Shown here piece by piece: positions 1 to 10,639 of a DNA stretch of 64,000 nt. The translations under genes were made by a program, and so were the position numbers. The notes under the pieces are model-generated. The model saw nothing but the letters and a program-made list of their open reading frames with translations. It made no database searches and had not been told where the DNA came from. Numbering within the stretch: the stretch's first letter is position 1; each line of letters begins with the position of its first letter. Source of the stretch: Symbiodinium natans (taxonomy: Eukaryota; Sar; Dinophyceae; Suessiales; Symbiodiniaceae). The DNA is taken from positions 709,489 to 773,488 of the forward strand of contig CAJNDS010001114.1 of NCBI GenBank assembly GCA_905221605.1. Direction: 5' to 3'.

Positions 1-329
1 GTCACGGCTTTCATACATGTCAGGATACCACAAAATCACCAATGTCAGCTGCATATCCCCGAACCCTTCAACTCCAAACCTACACCTTCGTCATCCTCCA
101 ACTCTGTCAAGGTAGCCCTTCGCCACGAGTCCAGGATTTGGGGTTCTGGGTTTAGGGCATAGGGCTTAGGATTCAGGGTTCAGGGTTTAGGGCTTCCAGG
201 GTTCCAGGGTCCCAGGGTTCAGGGCGGTTGGGTCGAGGCTTTCGGCCCAAAAGTGTGGGGTTTTGGGGCAGGGGGGTTAAGCAAAGTCTACGCCTAAAAT
301 GCCAGACATTGCTGTGCCCTCAATTCTTT

Positions 330-386
330 CCGGGTGCCCCTGGCGCACTTCTTGCCCTGCACCTCCACGCGCACGTTGGCGACCAG
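330..386 (-). CDS. Possible small exon, unknown protein
   Basis: On the minus strand a pyrimidine-rich stretch ending CCCGCCAG is followed by an open segment reading LVANVRVEVQGKKCARGTRK. It is GC-rich at third positions, unlike its surroundings, and the donor end is unclear. It may belong to the same transcript as the DHHC gene or to the next one downstream. Exon status is inference only. Confidence 0.3.
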
Positions 387-1428
387 CTGGCGGGAGGGGT
401 TGAGGTGGGCTTTAGTGGCTGCGGGCTTAGGGTTTAGGGCTCTTAAAGGCTGAGAGGGTTCAGGCTTTAGGGTGATGGATGGAGTTCTGGGGACATTGTG
501 AGATGCGGACGGTTTGGAGCGTAGGTTTCTCATGCGTTTCTGTTTCTAAGACGTGACTGCTCTAGCGGGTCAGGGCAAGCTTGCAGTCTTTCAGGTCGGT
601 CGTTGGGGGCTTGGGGTGCCCAGCGCTGCACCAACACCAACACCCCCCAAAAACTCTCACCCTGAAAGGGGCCCCCTAAGCTCAAGTCTCGTCTCAGCTC
701 CAAAACGATTGAGGGCTTTGGGGGCTTTCCCCGGCCGGAACGACGCAGAAGAGGCGCTCAAAGCAGCCCCGCAGGGGCCGGAGCAAGCCGAAGAGGCCTG
801 CAGCTTCCGCGCAGCTTTCGGGCTCGCCTAGCTTGAGGTTGACAGGCTCAAGGTCCCCGAAAGCTATGAGCCTGCTGCACGTGACCCCGTGGAGGCCAGA
901 GAAGCCCCAGGCACCCCCGCACTCCCTGGAAACCCAGACCCCCGACATCCAAAAAGTAGAACCCTCAAATCGTACCCTCTACTAACTTAGGAACCCTTGA
1001 AAGGATCTACTTTCTGGGTCGGAGGTACAGCTCTGACCTTCCCGAAGATTGTTGGGGAGCCCTTGGATGCAAACGTCCTCACAAGGTCCGTAGTGCTTCG
1101 GAGGCCTTGGGACCCCGACGGGCCCCTATGACCCCGACAGGCTATGGGCCGAATCGGCACTGTAGGGTTGAGGGACCTCAGACTCGAAGCCTGAACCGTT
1201 CAACTTGCTACGTCGGTTTACGGACTACTGAAAACTGGGCACTGACGATTGAAGATTGAATATCCCTGGCGACTCTTTTCCCGGAATCTTCGATTTCGCA
1301 TACGCAGTTCTGAAATGGCTTTTGACATACAGCAACTGCAGATTCCTGGAAAACAATCCTAGGGAATCCTCAACCTTCAATCTTCAGTGCCCAGCTTTGA
1401 AAGCCAGGATTTCGAGCATCTCGGAGGG

Positions 1429-1454
1429 TACCATATATATATATATATGTATAT

Positions 1455-1485
<31 letters not shown>

Positions 1486-1620
1486 TAGATATATACATGT
1501 ATACAGCACGAACATTAAACATTACAAATATACTTGAGTGAGTGAGTGAGTGAGTGAGTGAGTGAGTGAGTGAGTGAGCGAGTGAGCGAGTGAGCGAGTG
1601 AGTGCGTGAGAGTGAGTGAC
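1429..1620. repeat. Microsatellites (TA)n and (GAGT)n
   Basis: A TA/TATG-rich run at about 1432-1500 is followed by about 75 bases of GAGT tetranucleotide repeats with some GAGC variants. These are simple sequence repeats with no coding value. Confidence 0.9.
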
Positions 1621-1763
1621 TAACTCACTCATTCTAAATATACCTGTATGTTTGCATACATATACATACATACATGCATGCATGCATGCATACATACATA
1701 CTTACATGTATACGTATACACCCTCACCAATAACTCTACCCACTTTCTCCAACCCGAACTCCA

Positions 1764-1812
1764 GTTTAGGGTTTAGGGTTTAGGGTTTTTTGTTCCTGGG
1801 TTTAGGGTTTGG
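1764..1812 (+). repeat. Interstitial telomere-like TTTAGGG array
   Basis: A short run of TTTAGGG units with one interruption. It lies in intron-like DNA and not at a chromosome end, since non-telomeric sequence continues on both sides. Confidence 0.85.
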
Positions 1813-2119
1813 GGAACCCCTTCTCCTGAAGGTAACTAGACTCTCCCCACCAACAGCTTCCCCCAACTCCCTGCGGGATGCCAGAGCCCCAGGCGCGGTC
1901 GGGTGAAGACAAAGATGATGTGGTGCGAATGTGTACGCGGCCTGCTTGGGATAGCTTGGGGCCTTTCTATCATTTTGGGGCTGAGGATTTTGGGGAGGGT
2001 TTAGGGTTACGGGTTTAGGGTTTAGTTTTTAGGGTTTGGGTAAGCAGAAGGGCTGGCCCGGCCCTGCATGTACTCGGGCTTTGGCCCTCCCATCCCCAGA
2101 TGTCCGGCGACACAACGAA

Positions 2120-2160
2120 GTTTAGGGTTTAGGGTCTAGGGTTTAGGGTTTAGGGTCTAG
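2120..2160 (+). repeat. Interstitial telomere-like TTTAGGG array
   Basis: Six or so TTTAGGG units including the TCTAGGG variant, in the G-strand orientation. Confidence 0.85.
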
Positions 2161-3717
2161 AAGATGGGCGTTCGCTTGTTCTCAAACGGCAGTTACAGTT
2201 GATTTCCGTGTGGCCGAGCGGCTATAAAAGCATCGCGGCCTAGAACTTTGTATCGCTTCCAAAATCCGTTCACCCAGCGCTTGTGCCACGGGCACTGGTG
2301 TGACTTACGGACGCTGGCCATGCCACTTTTATGACAGATGGCAAGCCAGATGGGCGCAATTTACAGCTCTTAGAGATAGGGATGCCGCAGTTGTTGCTCC
2401 GGCAAACGCGTTCAGATTGAGCTCATCTTGGGGCTTGCAGGTGCAGGATTTGGCTTCGGGCTTACCGGCTTAGGGTTCAGGTGAAAGCGTCCCGACAACC
2501 CACCTGCTACTGCATGGGTTTAGGGTTCCAGCCCAAAGCCCGCAAACCTTTGACTCCCCGACCCAAAGCCCGCACAGAAAGAAAGACGAAGCTGAGCGAG
2601 GTGCTTCCCAAGGCCCAGCCAAACCTCGGGGGCTCTTTGGGCCTGTAGGGTTCAGAGCTTTAGGCAATGTAGGGGTTTTAGGGAATCTAAGCACTTTAGG
2701 GAACTTTAGTTGTTGGGCTCACGAATCGATTCTTGAATACCGAGGACCGAAACCCGAAGACCCACGAACCGTAACCTCAAGCGCTGAGGGCTAAATACTA
2801 TGTTTGCGCGTTCAGGTTGCAGGGACCTTCAGGAACCCTACAAGCCCCCTCCCAAGCCCTGAGATTCTCTCAAACACTGGACACTGAAACTACGAGCCCT
2901 CAAAGCCCGAACAAGTGGAAGCAATGCGGAAAAGAGTGAATGAAGAAGCATCAAACCCCGCCCGACGAATGGAAGATCCAAGGTCATGTCGCTAGAAATG
3001 CCCTGGACGTCCCCACATCCCCCAGCCAGACGGCCCAGAGACGGCCCAGAGACGGCCCAGACACGAGAGACGGCCCAGAGACCCCAAAAAGTCCCTGAGG
3101 ATCCAGGAAACTTTGAAGCTCTTTAAAAAGAGTCTACTGTGCTGGAGCAATACCAGGCACCCCCGCGGGCAGCACATGGGGACGACCTTCTCCCAGGGCC
3201 TCAGGCTTTGAAAAAAGGGCGAGCTTTGAGGGCTTCAGGCTGCTTACTGCTTAGGGTCTCAAGGCTAGGGTTGAGCTCGGGCACCGAGGCTTTGGATTGC
3301 CGGGGTGGCGCTTTGAGCGATGGCAAAAGACGCTGTATGAATCTTCTGATACCTGTTGCATGTGCCAAGGCTTTGTCTTCTCTGACTCGAACATCACGGC
3401 CGACAACCAGTAAACAAGCCCCAAACCCAATGGTCATGGTAGCATCCTAAACCCAGTACCTGTACCGAAACCCGACCCCCCTACGGTTCAGGGCCTTGAC
3501 TTTTGGCAACATCCGACACCCTAAAAGTCTAGACCCTCGAAGCACTGAACCCAATACATGCCAAAAACAACTAAGTAGACCTCACTGAAATAAGAGGTTC
3601 AAGAGTTTCCGGGCTCAGGGCTTCCATATGGCGTTTCAGCTTTCAGGCACCTGAAGCTCCCTACTGCTTCTTCAACTTGTAAATACACGTATACTCTGTT
3701 CCCAACACTACTCTCAC

Positions 3718-3864
3718 CCACGTGAACCCCAAATAGTGGATGGCGCCCCAAACCATCAGCAAACGCATCTTTCGTTGCTCGCGCCGCCCGATGCGCCCGT
3801 CTTTGAGCTCTTTGAACAGCGGCCACTTGAAAGCCCATGCGAACAGTCCGGAATAGTGCCGCTC
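3718..3864 (-). CDS. Exon of a membrane protein, 49 codons
   Basis: A minus-strand exon bounded by acceptor GGTTAG|G and the strong donor TGG|GTGAGAG. It is exactly 147 bases, phase 0 at both ends, with no stop. It reads ERHYSGLFAWAFKWPLF, then a basic stretch, then MRLLMVWGAIHYLGFTW, a likely membrane segment. The last recognised DHHC exon at 4487 also ends in phase 0, so this could be the next exon of that transcript. However, I know no DHHC enzyme with this tail and it may be a separate gene. Confidence 0.55.
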
Positions 3865-4486
3865 CTAACCACTCACTCAGGATACTCTTCTGACAGCAGC
3901 TTGCAGCTTAGAGTCTTAGAGCTCAGGCAAGGCCCAGAGTTCAGGGCGTTCGAGGACTCTGGTCAAACCCAAAGGCTTCTAGGACTTCCACGTCAAGCCG
4001 TCGCCCTTCGGCAGGCTGCCTAAGGGATGCAGTGAAGGCGCCCACGAACTTTGGTTTGGGGTCTGTGGTCCAGGGTTGTGGTCGGAGTTGTTTTACGCAG
4101 CCGAAAAACACATAATTCCCGATAGCCGCGCCTTTGAGGCCTGAAACCGCCCCTGAGAAATTCGGCTCTGAAGCTTGAAGCCTCCACTTCTCAAACCCCC
4201 CCCCAAAGATCCCTTAAACCATATGACAAGTCACAACGCGAACTCCGGGCTTCGAGCCGGATTCGACAAAGTTGCTTGGGGGTGTCTGGGGTTGTTTGGG
4301 GGGTAGAAGAAAGGGCGCTAGAGGGCTGCGCATCAAGGCTCCAACTCCTCACCATGAGCCCCTTCCTCCAAAAAGCCGGGACCTCATCGCAGGGTCGGGC
4401 TCAATATAGTTCAGCACGACAACAATTCTGCCCCGGAATCCGAAGTCTTTCAGGGGAGGGTGGAGGATTTCGGAGAGGTGTCCAAC

Positions 4487-4567
4487 TTGTAGAACAGGCA
4501 AGGCGCAGGGCAAGAACCAGAGCAGGGGATTCGGCCCCAACACGGCGCAGATGTTGTCGTAGATGCC
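4487..4567 (-). CDS. DHHC gene exon: C-terminal YDN/AVLGPNP block
   Basis: Acceptor CTAAACCTTCGAG|G, donor CTACAA|GTTGGA, 27 codons, phase 0 both ends. It reads [20 protein letters not shown], a block typical of DHHC enzymes after the last membrane segment. Confidence 0.8.
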
Positions 4568-7500
4568 CTCGAAGGTTTAGGGCTCAGGGCTTCGGCGATG
4601 GAGCCACCGCCGGGGGAAGCGGGCATTCACTGGCTGCTGGGACTTTCCTACAACACTGAGACCTGAACTCCACGAGGGCGCCCTCAATGCTGAACCCTCC
4701 ACTGTGAACCCTACCCGCAAAACCCGCCCCAAAACAAGCAAAAAAAATAGAAACCTTAAGACTCAGAGTTCAGACTTGACGTTTGAAGGTTCCTGGGCCC
4801 TCCAGGCCATTCGAGGGCACCGTTTAGGACCCTGAAGCTCCCCTTCGGATTCCTTGGGGCTTAAAGTTTGGAGCTCAGAAGTGTCCGACACAAGCCTCGA
4901 AGCTTCCAACTCTACACTTCTTCCTTTTTCCTGGAATACCCTAAGCCCTAAACCCTAAACCCTAAACCCTAAACCCGAAACCCCCCAAAACCCCTAAACC
5001 CTTCTGGAGAGCCCCGGGTGCCCGGGAGTAGATGGAGGAGTCGTAGCTTGCCATCCTCGGCTGCCACAGCAAGCGCGCGCTCACAAAGCTTGAGGGTTGG
5101 CTCTGAGGGGCCTGACATCCCCCTAACAGTACACCCCCCCCCCCCACCCCCAAATATTAAGTACTCCCATGACACTGATATAAGGATATTAGAGTATATG
5201 GGGGGGTGTATTCAATTGTAGGGGGTAGGGTTGTTTTTTTATATCGGGGGAGGGGGGGCCTTGGCCCTGTCAACTCTCCATTTTCAAGGAAGCGATGTAG
5301 GGCTGCGGGTCGACCCACATAGAATCCCAACCCAAAAGCAAAAGTCCCCACTGTAGCATCATCAGCAGCCGCGTCTCTTCATGGACTTCTCACAGAACTC
5401 GAGAGTAGTCATGGCCTTCACCGTCAGCCACCTTGAAACAAGGAGCCCTAAACACACCACACCCTGAAGTAGACTCCTAGGGTTCAGGGTTTAGGGTTTT
5501 GGGGTTTTGAGTTTTGGGTTTTGGGTTTAGGAAGGTTTAGGAGTTTAGGGCTTAGGGGCCGGCCGCAAACTCTATTGCACCGAGAATTTTGCGACAAACG
5601 CGCAGACCAGGTTCTCAGGACCTTGCGTAGGGCATCGCGAGGGCTAGGCTTGCAGATGAGGCTGGTCATGCTCTCCAAGCTTTACAGATCTTTCTCATGC
5701 CAGATTGTGGATGATGCATCGCGAAGAAAGGTTCCTGTTTGTGGTTGATCTCCTCGACCTGCGCATCTTGTCCAAACGACACGGGAAGCTGCGACCCATC
5801 GAAGGCGGCAAATGATGCGAAATGGAGATGTGCTCTTTCTTTCGACCTGTTGCATCTTTCCCATACTGTGTGGCCATTTCCGTTGACTCTAAGTCCCACT
5901 CTCGGGTCCACCCACCCACCAATCCACTTTGGCAAGGAGCCCTGATTTCGGTCTTCAAGAACGAGCACAATGGACATCGATCCAGGAACATTAAAGCCAG
6001 CCGCAAAGGAAAGGCTTGTCGCCACTAAAGGCTTGTCGCCAAGCCGCCCATGGAAAGCCAAGAAAAGGCAGTTCACCGTTGCCAGAAAGCAAACCTGCGG
6101 AAGCGCACAGGGTGGCTTAGGGAAGTTTAGGGGCTGGGGCTTGGTTGGGCATTTGGTCTCGTAACTCTCACAGCAGTCCTTCCTTTGGGTGTTTACTTTC
6201 GGTGCCGATGCTTGTTCAACTGCTCTCGAGTTCCGGGTGCTTCCTTGCAACTGCTTAATGTGAATGAGCTCTTCAGGATCTGCTTCGACTTGAGGCTTTC
6301 CCACGGATTGTCCATACACTTCCAATTGCTACAAGCGGGGCCCTACTTGGGTTTCGGCATGCTGGCTCAATCAGAGGCTCAAGTCATGCAGCTGTAAACC
6401 ATGGGCTTGACATACCACGTGTTGAGCGAGTCCCTTGGCAAAGGAAGACACAACATTTTGCGGCTTCGCTCGTGGGGAGACTGCACAGGCACTGGGCTTA
6501 AGTCGAGGGCTCCGACACTTCGCCGAGATTGGAAATATTGCGGGTCCAAGGATCAAAGCACTCAGCGAAGACCATCAGAAACATCATGGACGGGTTCACA
6601 TCCTGGGCGTCGGCGACGACTTCAGCTTGGGACTTCTTTGGGGAGTCGAAACTGTAAGACTTGCAGGGGACACGCGCGACTACAAGCTTTTGTGTCTTCA
6701 GGGCTTCAACAAGCTGAGATTTTGGACAGGCAGAGCTCGCGCGCTGAAGATCTCTGAGCCCCGTTCCGGGATGACCCCCGGTTTGACCCAGCGATCACCC
6801 TGGGCAAGCGGCCGTTCGCGTGGACCACCACACCGACTCGAACATGGTAATGCCGATAAACAGCAAGTCGATGGCCTGGGTCTTTTGAAAACTCTCCGGC
6901 TTCTTTACTTGGCTCCTACCAGGAACTTTGCCGGCCTCGGAAGCCCCCCAGAAGCACCCCCGCGAAACCCCCCCCAGAGGCCCTCACCTGCGAGACATCG
7001 GCATGCCTAAGCCTCTAGAGTTTCGCCATGCTGGTCGTTTCTGTGGCACGTTACGAGGAAGAAATTGTGAACACCAAGCTCGGAGTACCCCCGACTTCGA
7101 GCTCTGAATCCCGAAGCCGGACTCTTAGGACCCTGAAAATCCCCTGAAGCTACACATGACCTGAGCCCTCAACCCTAGCCCCTCTGCGCTCCAAACCTCC
7201 AAACCCTGAAAGCCTAAACCGCGCAAACAGACTCACAAGCATCAAGCCAGAAAAGCCGTGAAACTTTCAGAGCCCCCGAAGCCCCTGGAACCCAGCGGCC
7301 GAGTAGATCAGCAGCAGGATGAAGTACTTGTGGTTACGGAAGCCTATGCCTCGGCACAGACTTTGGAGTTTTGGAGTCTTGGTGGTGGAAGTCCTGTGTC
7401 ACTCGCTCATCCTTCAGTACAACCTGAAGTGCCAGGGAGCAGTCTTTGCAACTCGAAATATGGGAGTTTAATAGAATAGGGGGCCCGTGATAAAGACCCC

Positions 7501-9187
7501 CCCAATAGTAGGATTCCCTTATAATAAGGACCCCAATAAGGTACCCGTAATTTCGGGAAAGCTGCGGGCTGAGGGCATGGGAAGGCAAACCAAACCCCGA
7601 AGCTCTTGGGGAGGGTGTCGGGCTGAGGGTCCAAAATCTGGGGTTTAAGTGTCTAGGTGGGTGTACCTCTTGAATGCTTTTCCTGGTTTCAGGATTCAAG
7701 TCCTGCTAGGGTTTAGGTTAAGGGCTTGAGGTGACAGGGTTGACAGTTTAGGGTTCGGGTTCAAGAACGGAAGACCCAGGTGCAGTTGTAGACCCACGGG
7801 CAGTGGTGGTCCATTCGGAGGACGCAAACGTTGCAGATGCGGCAGTGATGACACCTTGCAGATCATCTCCCTACCCGCACGTTGCGGGCTTGTTGTGTTT
7901 ACGGGGTTTTGTTCTGGACTGGGTCAAGCCGCTTGCGGCAAGCCCATGAAATCTAGGAGCAGGGGCTTGGGGCCAGTTGAGGTACGGGGGGCTTTGCAAC
8001 CGGGCTCGGGTTCGGAGAGTTCTGCCGGGTTTTGCCGGGTTCTGCTAAGTCCAAAGGGATGCCAAGCCGGGGACTCCCAAGTGGGGAACTGGAAGCCAAG
8101 CAAAGGCTATCCTTAGAACAGCCCTTCTAAATGGAGGGTTTTGGGAAGCACGCGGGTTCGCCATAACTCAAGGAGGGCCTCGATTTCTGGCCCCCTCCTA
8201 CTAAAGTGGGCTCAAAAACTTCTAGCCCAAAGAACTAAACGTTTGCCACCTAAACCTAAACAAAGCCCGACATCACAAAACACAAAGTTTGGGCAGAACG
8301 TGGCAAGGCTGAAACTTCCATGTTTTGTGCCCGGACTTCCGAACCTAACCTAGAGCTGGTATGAGCTGGTAGCGTCGTACTCCCGGCTGCCCTAAAAATC
8401 CCAGATCCCTGAGCCCAAGTCCCTCCTGCCTGTCTGGTTTGTACTTCAAGCACCACTTGCAGTGCCGCCGTTCGCCCGTGGTCTTCTTTTCAGTGAGCTC
8501 CACGGACCTACGCGGTGCGTTAGGATGAGCCGTGTCGTGTGAACCGCAGCAGCATCGTTCGGACTCAGCTTGTTGCCACCTGCTGATGGAAACAAACAAG
8601 CTACGGAAGCTACAACGAGCCAGCACCGGCGCCTACGAAAGCTGGCCTAAAAACCCACTACGCCCCAACCTCCGACCTCGCCAAAGACCCCTTCAGCTCA
8701 AGCCTCCCCTCCCCGAAACCGCCCGCTCACATGAGCCGGGGAGCTTCATCTCCCCGTCCACCGGCCCGGGCCTCGGCTCAGCACTAGGGCCCGCCAAAGG
8801 GCCCGCCAAAGGGCCCCCGAGAGTTTCGGCTTCTGGAATGTTGAAGTACCGCCTGCCGACCAGGTTGCCGTCCCGTCTCCTTGAGTCCTCCCCGGGAAGC
8901 TAAAGCTCCGCACGAAAGACAGGGGAAAGGAGGAGGAGGAGGAGGAAGGATAAGCCCTAAACAAACATCCCGAGACGAAACGCCTCAATCCACCCACCGA
9001 CCCACCCACCCACCCCACTCACCCCACTCACCCACTCACCCACCCAACCACCCCCAACCCGCCCCCCACCCGCTTGCCCCACTACCCCCCAAGAAAGAAG
9101 CCTCTGCGGCCGGGTGTCGCCTGGGCGTCGCTCTGCAGATCCCAGCCTTGGGCATCCGGGATCGTGCCCGGGAAGGTGAGGAGGCAC
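4487..9187 (-). CDS. DHHC-type protein S-acyltransferase (palmitoyltransferase), multi-exon
   Basis: The enzyme would attach palmitate to cysteines of membrane-associated proteins at endomembranes or the plasma membrane. Exons read from high to low coordinate give, in order: a PGTIPD..GW segment; [16 protein letters not shown], the first zinc-finger half; [20 protein letters not shown] with the catalytic DHHC; the [10 protein letters not shown] membrane entry; [17 protein letters not shown]; the membrane segment MMFLMVF; another membrane segment, [25 protein letters not shown], the TTxE motif; and [20 protein letters not shown]. Exon ends fit in phase at most junctions, and several introns use GC donors. 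The N-terminal exon(s) before 9187 and the last exon(s) after 4487 are not found with certainty, and one or two internal joins remain open. Family assignment is very secure from the motifs; the complete gene model is not. Confidence 0.85.
4936..4977 (-). repeat. Telomere-like CCCTAAA array beside a candidate exon
   Basis: C-strand telomere-like units (minus strand TTTAGGG) about 20 bases beyond the proposed donor of the candidate exon ending at 5000, so this intron would begin GTTTAGGGGTTTTGG in the sense direction. Confidence 0.85.
5000..5088 (-). CDS. Candidate DHHC-gene exon
   Basis: Acceptor CCCTCAAG| and donor GG|GTTTAGGGG bracket 89 open bases. One frame reads [18 protein letters not shown], another [18 protein letters not shown]. 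Its position, between the TTxE exon and the YDN exon, fits the DHHC gene. The phase does not join cleanly to either neighbour, so this may be only part of the true exon or an open intron stretch. Confidence 0.4.
5371..5431 (-). CDS. DHHC gene exon: TTxE motif
   Basis: Acceptor TTTCAAG|G, followed by [28 protein letters not shown] is the conserved TTxE motif of DHHC enzymes. The start needs two bases from the previous exon, and the exon at 6048-6094 supplies them. The 3' end is uncertain; a GC donor after CGCG is the likeliest. Confidence 0.75.
6048..6094 (-). CDS. DHHC gene exon: membrane segment
   Basis: Acceptor CTTCCGCAG|G, GC donor after CCATGG, 47 bases, reading [15 protein letters not shown]. 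It joins in phase to the TTxE exon. The open reading continues past the GC donor for about 350 bases, but that extension leads away from the family and is most likely intron. Confidence 0.65.
6562..6651 (-). CDS. DHHC gene exon: cytosolic loop and membrane segment
   Basis: Acceptor GTCTTACAG|T, reading [18 protein letters not shown] and then [12 protein letters not shown]. The first base completes the codon left open by the 6799 exon. The donor is either GT after GCTGA or a nearby GC/GA site. This is the loop and membrane segment after the ESVWW block. Confidence 0.7.
6799..6875 (-). CDS. DHHC gene exon: TM3-like [17 protein letters not shown]
   Basis: Acceptor AGACCCAG|G, donor CCAGG|GTGATC, 77 bases. 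[17 protein letters not shown] follows the NHKYF..LLIYS segment directly, in phase 0, as expected in the family. Confidence 0.8.
7300..7349 (-). CDS. DHHC gene exon: [10 protein letters not shown] membrane entry
   Basis: Acceptor GTGCCGAG|G and GC donor after TACTCG, 50 bases. Joined to the previous ex on's last T it gives [18 protein letters not shown], the signature that directly follows the DHHC cysteine-rich domain. Confidence 0.85.
7784..7854 (-). CDS. DHHC gene exon: catalytic DHHC core
   Basis: Acceptor CTGCAAG|G, GC donor after TACAACT. It reads [20 protein letters not shown] followed by VYN. It contains zinc-ligand cysteines and histidines and the catalytic Asp-His-His-Cys. Both ends join their neighbours in phase through GC-AG introns. 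Confidence 0.9.
8430..8507 (-). CDS. DHHC gene exon: first zinc-finger half
   Basis: Acceptor CGCGTAG|G and GC donor after CCAGACAG, 78 bases. It reads [20 protein letters not shown] and then KYKPD, with the conserved RxCxxC...KPxR pattern. The arginine codon is split across the intron and completed by the first G of the 7854 exon. Confidence 0.85.
8822..8879 (-). CDS. Candidate DHHC-gene exon
   Basis: Acceptor GACTCAAG|G, then an open segment reading [20 protein letters not shown]. It lies between the PGTIPD and zinc-finger exons, where DHHC enzymes have a variable linker. The donor is unclear. Confidence 0.5.
9109..9187 (-). CDS. DHHC gene exon: PGTIPD segment
   Basis: The acceptor lies at the end of a telomere-like tract (CCCTAAACCCCAGCAG|G). 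The exon reads [21 protein letters not shown] PGxIPD..W stretch before the cysteine-rich domain is common in DHHC enzymes. The donor is uncertain. Confidence 0.65.
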
Positions 9188-9188
9188 C

Positions 9189-9220
9189 TGCTGGGGTTTA
9201 GGGTTTGGGGTTTAGGGTGG
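9189..9220 (-). repeat. Telomere-like tract at an intron 3' end
   Basis: In the sense (minus) direction two to three CCCTAAACCC units run straight into the CAG acceptor of the PGTIPD exon. Confidence 0.7.
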
Positions 9221-9510
9221 AGTCAAAGAACACCTCCTTTTATTCCGTTTTGTAGCCCCCCGCCAATGTGCGCGGCAGGAACCCTCTCCATCTCGCCCCC
9301 CCTCCAACCACAAAATTGGGTTGTTTGGATTGACCTCCTATTCCCCAGTGCTTATACTCATTTACCCCTTTGGAAGAAAACGCGGAATTCCTCTGGACGA
9401 TGATCGATTGACCCCCTTATGAACCCACAATTCTTTGGGAACCGCAGGGTTCGTAGGATTTTTCCCGAAAGCTTCAGCGAAGGGTTCTTCGGAGAAAGAA
9501 AAACGTCAAC

Positions 9511-9666
9511 CTACCATCACCACACTACAATCACCACACTCCAATCACCACACTACCATCACCACACTACAATCACCACACTCCAATCTCCACACTACCA
9601 TCACCACAGTACCATCACATCACTTCCGCTACCATCACCACAGTACCAGCACATCACTTCCGCTAT
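9511..9666 (+). repeat. 14-bp minisatellite (TACCATCACCACAC)
   Basis: About ten imperfect copies of a 14-bp CATCACCACAC-type unit, immediately left of the larger tandem arrays. Confidence 0.85.
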
Positions 9667-9717
9667 TAAATTCTCTCTTATTTCTTAGGCTGGGGTGGGT
9701 TTCGCCGCGGCTAGCGC

Positions 9718-10200
9718 GATGCACCCCTCTGCGGGGATCGTGCGTGTCGGAGCGCTCCCACTGTGCGTTTTTGCGCATTTAGATGTGCGCCCGTGCGCCC
9801 TCTGCGGGGATGGCGCGTGTCGGAGCGCTCCCGCTGTGCATTTTTGCGCATTTAGATGTGCGCCCGCGCGCCCTCTGCGGGGATCGTGCGTGTCGGAGCG
9901 CTCCCGCTGTGCGTTTTTGCGCATTTCGATGTGCGCCCGCGCACCCTCTGCGGGGATCGTGCGTGTCGGAGCGCTCCCGCTGTGCGTTTTTGCGCATTTC
10001 GATGTGCGCCCGGCGCCCGTGCACCCTCTGCGGGAATCGTGCGTGTCGGAGCGCTCCCGCTGTGCGTTTTTGCGCATTTTGCAACTTGCTTCGCACACCC
10101 TCTGCGGGGATCGTGCGTGTCGGAGCGCTCCCTCTGTGCGTTTTTGCGTATTTTCAAGCGTGGTCGTGCACCCTCTGCGGGGATCGTGCGTGTCGGAGCC
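9718..10200. repeat. Tandem array of 73-bp units
   Basis: Seven to eight copies; starts of the GATCGTGCGTGTCGG core are at about 9736, 9809, 9882, 9955, 10035, 10109 and 10182. One unit carries a 7-bp insertion. It is GC-rich and without stops in most frames, so long open frames across it are not evidence of a gene. Confidence 0.95.
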
Positions 10201-10234
10201 TTCCTCACCTCTTCCTCTCCTCTTGGCGGATGCC

Positions 10235-10625
10235 CGGAGCTGCCTCGACTTTTTGTAGTACAAATGTAGTACGCCGCGGACGTCCGGAGCTGCCGTAGCT
10301 GGAAAGTCGACTTTTTGTAGTACAAACGTAGTACGCCGCGGACGCCAGGAGCTGCCGTAGCTGGAAAGTCGACTTTTTGTAGTACAGACGTAGTACTTGT
10401 AGTACAAACGTAGTACGCCGCAGACGCCCGGAGCTGCCGTGGCTGGAGAGTCGACTTTTTGTAGCACAAACGTAGTACGCCGCGGACGCCCGGAGCTGCC
10501 GTGGCTGGAAAGTCGACTTTTGTAGTACAAACGTAGTACGCCGCGGACGCCCGGAGCTGCCGTGGCGGGAAAGTCGACTTTTGTAGTAGAAAGTCGACTT
10601 TCTGTAGTACAAACGTAGTACGCCG
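10235..10625. repeat. Tandem array of 62-bp units with GTAGTAC cores
   Basis: GTACGCCG cores recur at about 10269, 10331, 10413, 10475, 10536 and 10618. The unit is 62 bp, with two 20-bp expansions that duplicate the TTGTAGTACAA / GTCGACTTT parts. It abuts the 73-bp array directly. Confidence 0.95.
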
Positions 10626-10639
10626 TGGGACTCGAACTC

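Larger units (their letters stand above)
1..3717. other. Intron-like, telomere-degenerate DNA with a few possible exons
   Basis: This stretch is dominated by degenerate TTTAGGG/CCCTAAA-derived sequence, two microsatellite blocks and short GC-rich islands. Some islands read as protein on the minus strand, for example around 2.24-2.30 kb and 0.72-0.83 kb, but only the 0.33-0.39 kb island has a convincing acceptor. I see no gene that can be assembled here. Confidence 0.4.

Noticed and set aside
2207-2275. tRNA-like start TGGCCGAGCGGCTA resembling a Leu/Ser tRNA or a tRNA-derived SINE
   Set aside because: No matching acceptor stem, anticodon arm or T-arm could be folded. The minus strand of the same stretch reads like coding sequence (KRWVNGFWKRYK), so the box-A match is probably chance.
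5666-6325. 219-codon open frame on the minus strand as an independent gene
   Set aside because: Only the part at 6048-6094 fits the DHHC gene with splice sites on both sides; the rest is best read as open intron sequence.
6435-7010. 191-codon open frame on the plus strand
   Set aside because: It lies antisense to two DHHC exons and its intron and has no motif of its own.
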